Positions 5,347 to 6,755 of a DNA stretch of 6,755 nt are shown in pieces (within the stretch, counting starts at the first letter, position 1; the number at the start of each line of letters is the position of its first letter). This DNA is from an uncultured bacterium. GTDB taxonomy: Bacteria; Desulfobacterota; Desulfovibrionia; Desulfovibrionales; Desulfovibrionaceae. The DNA lies in assembly GCA_905215675.1 (NCBI GenBank), contig CAJMRA010000137.1, positions 1-6,755 of the forward strand. The letters are read 5' to 3'. The position numbers were made by a program, and so were the translations under genes. The notes beneath the pieces were generated by a model. It was not told the DNA's origin, made no database searches, and was given only the letters and a program-made list of their open reading frames with translations.

Positions 5347-5943
5347 ATGTCATCCATGCCGTATACCGAATCCGCAGCGGACATGCCCCTGCCGGACGCC
5401 CTGGAAATCGTGGACGGCCGCAACAGGCTTCTGCTTGTCATGCCGTGCGCCGAGGCGCTGCGTCAGGGACTTCCGCACAGGGCCGTCGCCCTGCTGCCGC
5501 ATCTGCGCCGCCGCTTTTTCCTGCTGCGCCGTCGCGAACTCTGGGATGTGGCGGCGCTTGCGCCCCTGCCCGCGGGCCGCAGCCGCATGGATACGGCGCT
5601 CGGCTTGCTGGAACGTCTGGGACTCCCGCCCTGTCCGCTGGAACGACTGGCGCTGCTGCCTCCTGCCGCGGGCGCTCCCTGTTTCGTGGACGTGTTCGCC
5701 GCCCGCCTGCGCGCCGCGCCGGATTTTCCCGAGACCTGGGAAGCCCTGCCCGTGGACGCCGACGCGCTGGCCGGACTTCAGGCCCTGCCCGACGCGCCGC
5801 TGTCGCCCCTGCTGCGCCGCATCCCGCCTCAGCTCCTGCGGGACTGTTCCTCCGCCGCCCGTTCCGCCGCCCGGCGCAGCAGCCCGCATACCGCCGCATG
5901 CACCCGGCCGTTGGTGGCGACAACCTCGCCGCCGAAAACATAA
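5344..5943 (+). CDS. Nudix-like hydrolase-fold protein with degenerate Nudix box
   Basis: The 199-residue product resembles Nudix proteins of the type that follow an IPP-isomerase-like pattern. It has LEIVDGRNRLLLVMP (20-34), then GLPHRAVALLPHLRRRFFLLRRR (42-64), then a region in the place of the Nudix box, PAGRSRMDTALGLLERLGL (76-94), then CFVDVFAARL (113-122). Nudix enzymes hydrolyse nucleoside diphosphates linked to other groups, using a REUxEExGU glutamate set. Here the R-E and the second E of that set are replaced (GLLERLGL), so metal-dependent catalysis is doubtful. The last ~37 residues are encoded antisense to the phosphatase gene and look low-complexity. The start is supported by AGGAAG 5 bases upstream and the codons are GC-rich like the neighbours. 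It is the only plus-strand gene in the window. Assignment rests on pattern recognition and is moderately sure. Confidence 0.7.
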   Translation: MMSSMPYTESAADMPLPDALEIVDGRNRLLLVMPCAEALRQGLPHRAVALLPHLRRRFFLLRRRELWDVAALAPLPAGRSRMDTALGLLERLGLPPCPLERLALLPPAAGAPCFVDVFAARLRAAPDFPETWEALPVDADALAGLQALPDAPLSPLLRRIPPQLLRDCSSAARSAARRSSPHTAACTRPLVATTSPPKT

Positions 5944-6659
5944 CCGGCTTCGGAAGGCAGCGTCAGCCGTCCGCCCGCCTCCTCCACCAGCAGCCAGCCC
6001 GCCGCCATGTCCCAGGGTTTGAGCCACAGCTCATAAAAGACGTCGAGACGCCCGCAGGCCACATAGGCCAGATCGACGGAAGCCGCGCCGATGCGCCGCA
6101 TTCCCTGGGTGGCGGGCAGCATGAGACGCAGGCGCTCTAGCACCTCCGGCAGTTTCCTGTCCACATCATAGGGAAAACCCGTGGCGCACAGGCATTGCTG
6201 CAACTCGGTTTCCCGGCTGACGGCAACGGCCTTTCCGTTGCAGAAGGCGCCCAGCCCGCGCGCGGCCCAGAAGCATTCGTCCATCATGGGCACATTGACC
6301 ACGCCCAGCGCCACGTGCCCGTCGCGCCACAGGGCCACGGACGTGCCCACCTGCGGGATGCGATGCACGAAATTGGTCGTCCCGTCCACGGGATCGATGA
6401 TCCAGCAGTCCCCGGCGGGCCGGGCCCCCGCCTCGCTGCTCTCCTCGGCCAGAAATCCCACGCCGGGCGTCAGCGCCGCAAGGCGCTCCTTGAGAAAGGA
6501 CTCCACGGCCAGATCCGTCTGCGTCACCAGATCGACGCGTCCCTTGTGCCGCACCTGCCGTTCTTCTCGCCATTGCCGCCGTATGATGTCCCCGCTCTCG
6601 CGCACCACGGCGACAAGTTCCCTGAGAAGCAATTCCGCTTCCGCCGATGTTTCTTTCAT
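5829..6659 (-). CDS. Inositol monophosphatase family protein (SuhB-like)
   Basis: This 276-residue protein is a member of the Mg-dependent, lithium-sensitive phosphatase superfamily (inositol-1-phosphatase/SuhB, with relatives acting on fructose bisphosphate, PAP or histidinol phosphate). All metal-binding motifs are present: DLVTQTD (43-49), FLAEES (69-74), the signature IDPVDGTTNFVH (88-99) and KPWDMAAG (214-221), with GG and VVATNG near the C-terminus. The length is typical. The substrate cannot be fixed from sequence; inositol 1-phosphate is the family default, and in E. coli SuhB also affects rRNA antitermination. The ATG at 6659 has only a weak GAAG upstream. Its 3' end overlaps the convergent Nudix-like gene by 115 bases. 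On its own strand the next gene is the RimI-TPI frame, 483 bases further on. Confidence 0.92.
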   Translation of the reverse strand: MKETSAEAELLLRELVAVVRESGDIIRRQWREERQVRHKGRVDLVTQTDLAVESFLKERLAALTPGVGFLAEESSEAGARPAGDCWIIDPVDGTTNFVHRIPQVGTSVALWRDGHVALGVVNVPMMDECFWAARGLGAFCNGKAVAVSRETELQQCLCATGFPYDVDRKLPEVLERLRLMLPATQGMRRIGAASVDLAYVACGRLDVFYELWLKPWDMAAGWLLVEEAGGRLTLPSEAGYVFGGEVVATNGRVHAAVCGLLRRAAERAAEEQSRRS

Positions 6660-6674
6660 GTTTTACTTCAAGTT

Positions 6675-6702
6675 TAGAGCGTTTCAAACTGAAATTGCTC
6701 TA
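6675..6702. repeat. Imperfect hairpin element upstream of the phosphatase gene
   Basis: TAGAGC (6675-6680) pairs with GCTCTA (6697-6702), and the inner TTTCA (6682-6686) pairs with TGAAA (6690-6694), giving 11 base pairs interrupted by a 1x2 internal loop around an AAC loop. The element lies 15 bases before the phosphatase ATG, in its leader. Its form suggests a dispersed intergenic repeat or a regulatory leader hairpin. The 10-mer TAGAGCGTTT recurs on the minus strand at 1395-1386. The family identity is inference. Confidence 0.6.
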
Positions 6703-6706
6703 GGGC

Positions 6707-6716
6707 GTGTTAACAC
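6707..6716. promoter_or_regulatory. Perfect 10-base palindrome GTGTTAACAC
   Basis: GTGTTAACAC reads identically on both strands and lies 48 bases upstream of the phosphatase start, next to the hairpin element. Such a dyad could be a repressor or activator operator, but it may equally be part of the adjoining repeat. No regulator can be named. Beyond it, 6731-6748 holds a G-run/C-run inverted repeat without a T tract. Confidence 0.35.
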
Positions 6717-6755
6717 TAAATCGTTCTTCTGGGGGGAAGGGAACCCCCTTGGCTA

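Noticed and set aside
4866..5441. Extended N-terminus of the RimI frame from the ATG at 5441
   Set aside because: The added residues do not resemble RimI and lie antisense to the start of the Nudix-like gene. The ATG at 5345 gives the family's usual N-terminus.
5350..6027. Minus-strand frame of 225 codons opposite the Nudix-like gene
   Set aside because: Composition is Gly/Arg/Gln-rich without motifs, and it would overlap the phosphatase gene in another frame on the same strand. The plus-strand frame has a ribosome binding site and a Nudix-like pattern.
6731..6748. G-run/C-run inverted repeat at the right edge as a terminator
   Set aside because: The loop is seven bases and no T run follows on either strand; too close to the edge to interpret.

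Overview
The window looks like a chromosomal piece of a GC-rich, sulfate-reducer-like bacterium, most plausibly a member of the Desulfovibrionaceae. This placement is inference. It rests on the rimI-tpiA-secG order, a SecG with a long Ala/Pro tail, the GC-rich codon use and several GTG starts with good Shine-Dalgarno (SD) sequences. There are no rRNA or tRNA genes, no CRISPR array, and no transposase or phage gene.

Layout, left to right. Positions 1-214 are non-coding, with three short hairpins. An FecCD-family ABC importer permease (215-1252, minus) follows, without its ATPase or binding protein in view. A perfect 14-bp hairpin (1296-1326) separates it from two small envelope genes on the minus strand: a glycine-zipper lipoprotein (1393-1641) and a secreted protein of unknown function (1724-2149). 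After a 418-base gap comes an Smr-domain protein (2568-3494, minus). An intrinsic terminator (3569-3595) then closes a transcription unit that ends with secG (3621-4001, minus). Upstream of secG lies one continuous minus-strand reading frame (4116-5345). It encodes a complete RimI-type N-acetyltransferase running without a stop codon into a complete triose-phosphate isomerase. The only plus-strand gene, a Nudix-like protein (5344-5943), starts back-to-back with that frame, the two ATG codons sharing two bases. It runs 115 bases into the 3' end of a convergent inositol monophosphatase family gene (5829-6659, minus). A hairpin element and a perfect palindrome sit upstream of that gene, at the right edge.

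How the genes relate. rimI, tpiA and secG are housekeeping genes for protein N-terminal acetylation, glycolysis/gluconeogenesis and the Sec translocon. They can share one minus-strand transcript ending at the terminator at 3569-3595. If transcription of the phosphatase gene continues, it would cross the Nudix-like gene in antisense and enter rimI-tpiA, so the two directions could interfere. The left half is a looser group of envelope and transport genes.

The most notable observation is the in-frame RimI-TPI open reading frame, together with the tightly interleaved opposite-strand Nudix-like gene. I found no clear defence, mobile or biosynthetic system.
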